From Gammaproteobacteria bacterium (GTDB lineage: Bacteria > Pseudomonadota > Gammaproteobacteria > GCA-001735895): 6,408 nucleotides of DNA. The notes below the pieces were generated by a model. The model ran no database searches, was not told where the DNA came from, and saw only the letters and a program-made list of their open reading frames with translations. Shown piece after piece: positions 6,360 to 6,408 of the stretch. Position 1 is the first letter of the stretch; each line of letters opens with the position of its first letter. The DNA lies in the NCBI GenBank assembly GCA_027293245.1, contig JAPUFZ010000051.1, forward strand, positions 1 through 6,408. Direction: 5' to 3'. The position numbers and the translations under genes are program-made.

Positions 6360-6408
6360 AAAAATATGCATAATTTAAAGATAGCCGGCATCTAATTATT
6401 ATTTTAAA
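6360..6408. other. AT-rich tail, no feature seen
   Basis: These 49 bases after the mobile element are AT-rich. They hold a small palindrome, TATGCATA (6365-6372), but no gene start, clear promoter or terminator. Confidence 0.5.

Noticed and set aside
6118..6408. CRISPR array or phage attachment site
   Set aside because: The repeats are inverted, not regularly spaced direct repeats, and there is no integrase or tRNA gene nearby.

Overview
The window looks like an ordinary chromosomal stretch from a gammaproteobacterium. This is inferred from the gene families, from the MoxR / DUF58 / membrane-transglutaminase gene order (known from Pseudomonas TgpA and relatives), and from a dispersed palindromic repeat of the GTCATTCCGG type near the right edge. 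Genus cannot be told from the sequence alone. There are no rRNA or tRNA genes, no CRISPR array and no intact transposase.

Left part (1-1562): three apparently unrelated housekeeping or accessory genes. The first is the 3' part of a DUF1810-family gene, cut by the window edge. Convergent to it is a gene for a small membrane-anchored protein with an NTF2-like look. Divergent from that is a ChaC-type gamma-glutamylcyclotransferase, likely to degrade glutathione.

Central part (1694-5960): a three-gene same-strand cluster encoding a MoxR-family AAA+ ATPase (GTG start), a DUF58 protein with two N-terminal membrane helices, and a polytopic membrane protein with a periplasmic transglutaminase-like domain whose Cys-His-Asp triad is intact. 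The last two genes overlap by four bases (ATGA), which suggests translational coupling. By analogy with TgpA clusters, the ATPase probably acts as a chaperone-like remodeller on the DUF58 protein, and the transglutaminase-like protein acts on an unknown envelope substrate. The system is known as a family, but its substrate is not established. The N-terminal membrane domain of this transglutaminase looks unlike the one I remember for Pseudomonas TgpA.

Right part (5961-6408): no convincing gene. It holds a possible weak terminator, two doubtful short reading frames, and a 242-bp element bounded by 20-bp terminal inverted repeats (19 of 20 matching). Inside the element is a second nested palindrome (11 of 12). 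It resembles a non-autonomous MITE combined with a dispersed chromosomal repeat and is the least explained structure in the window.
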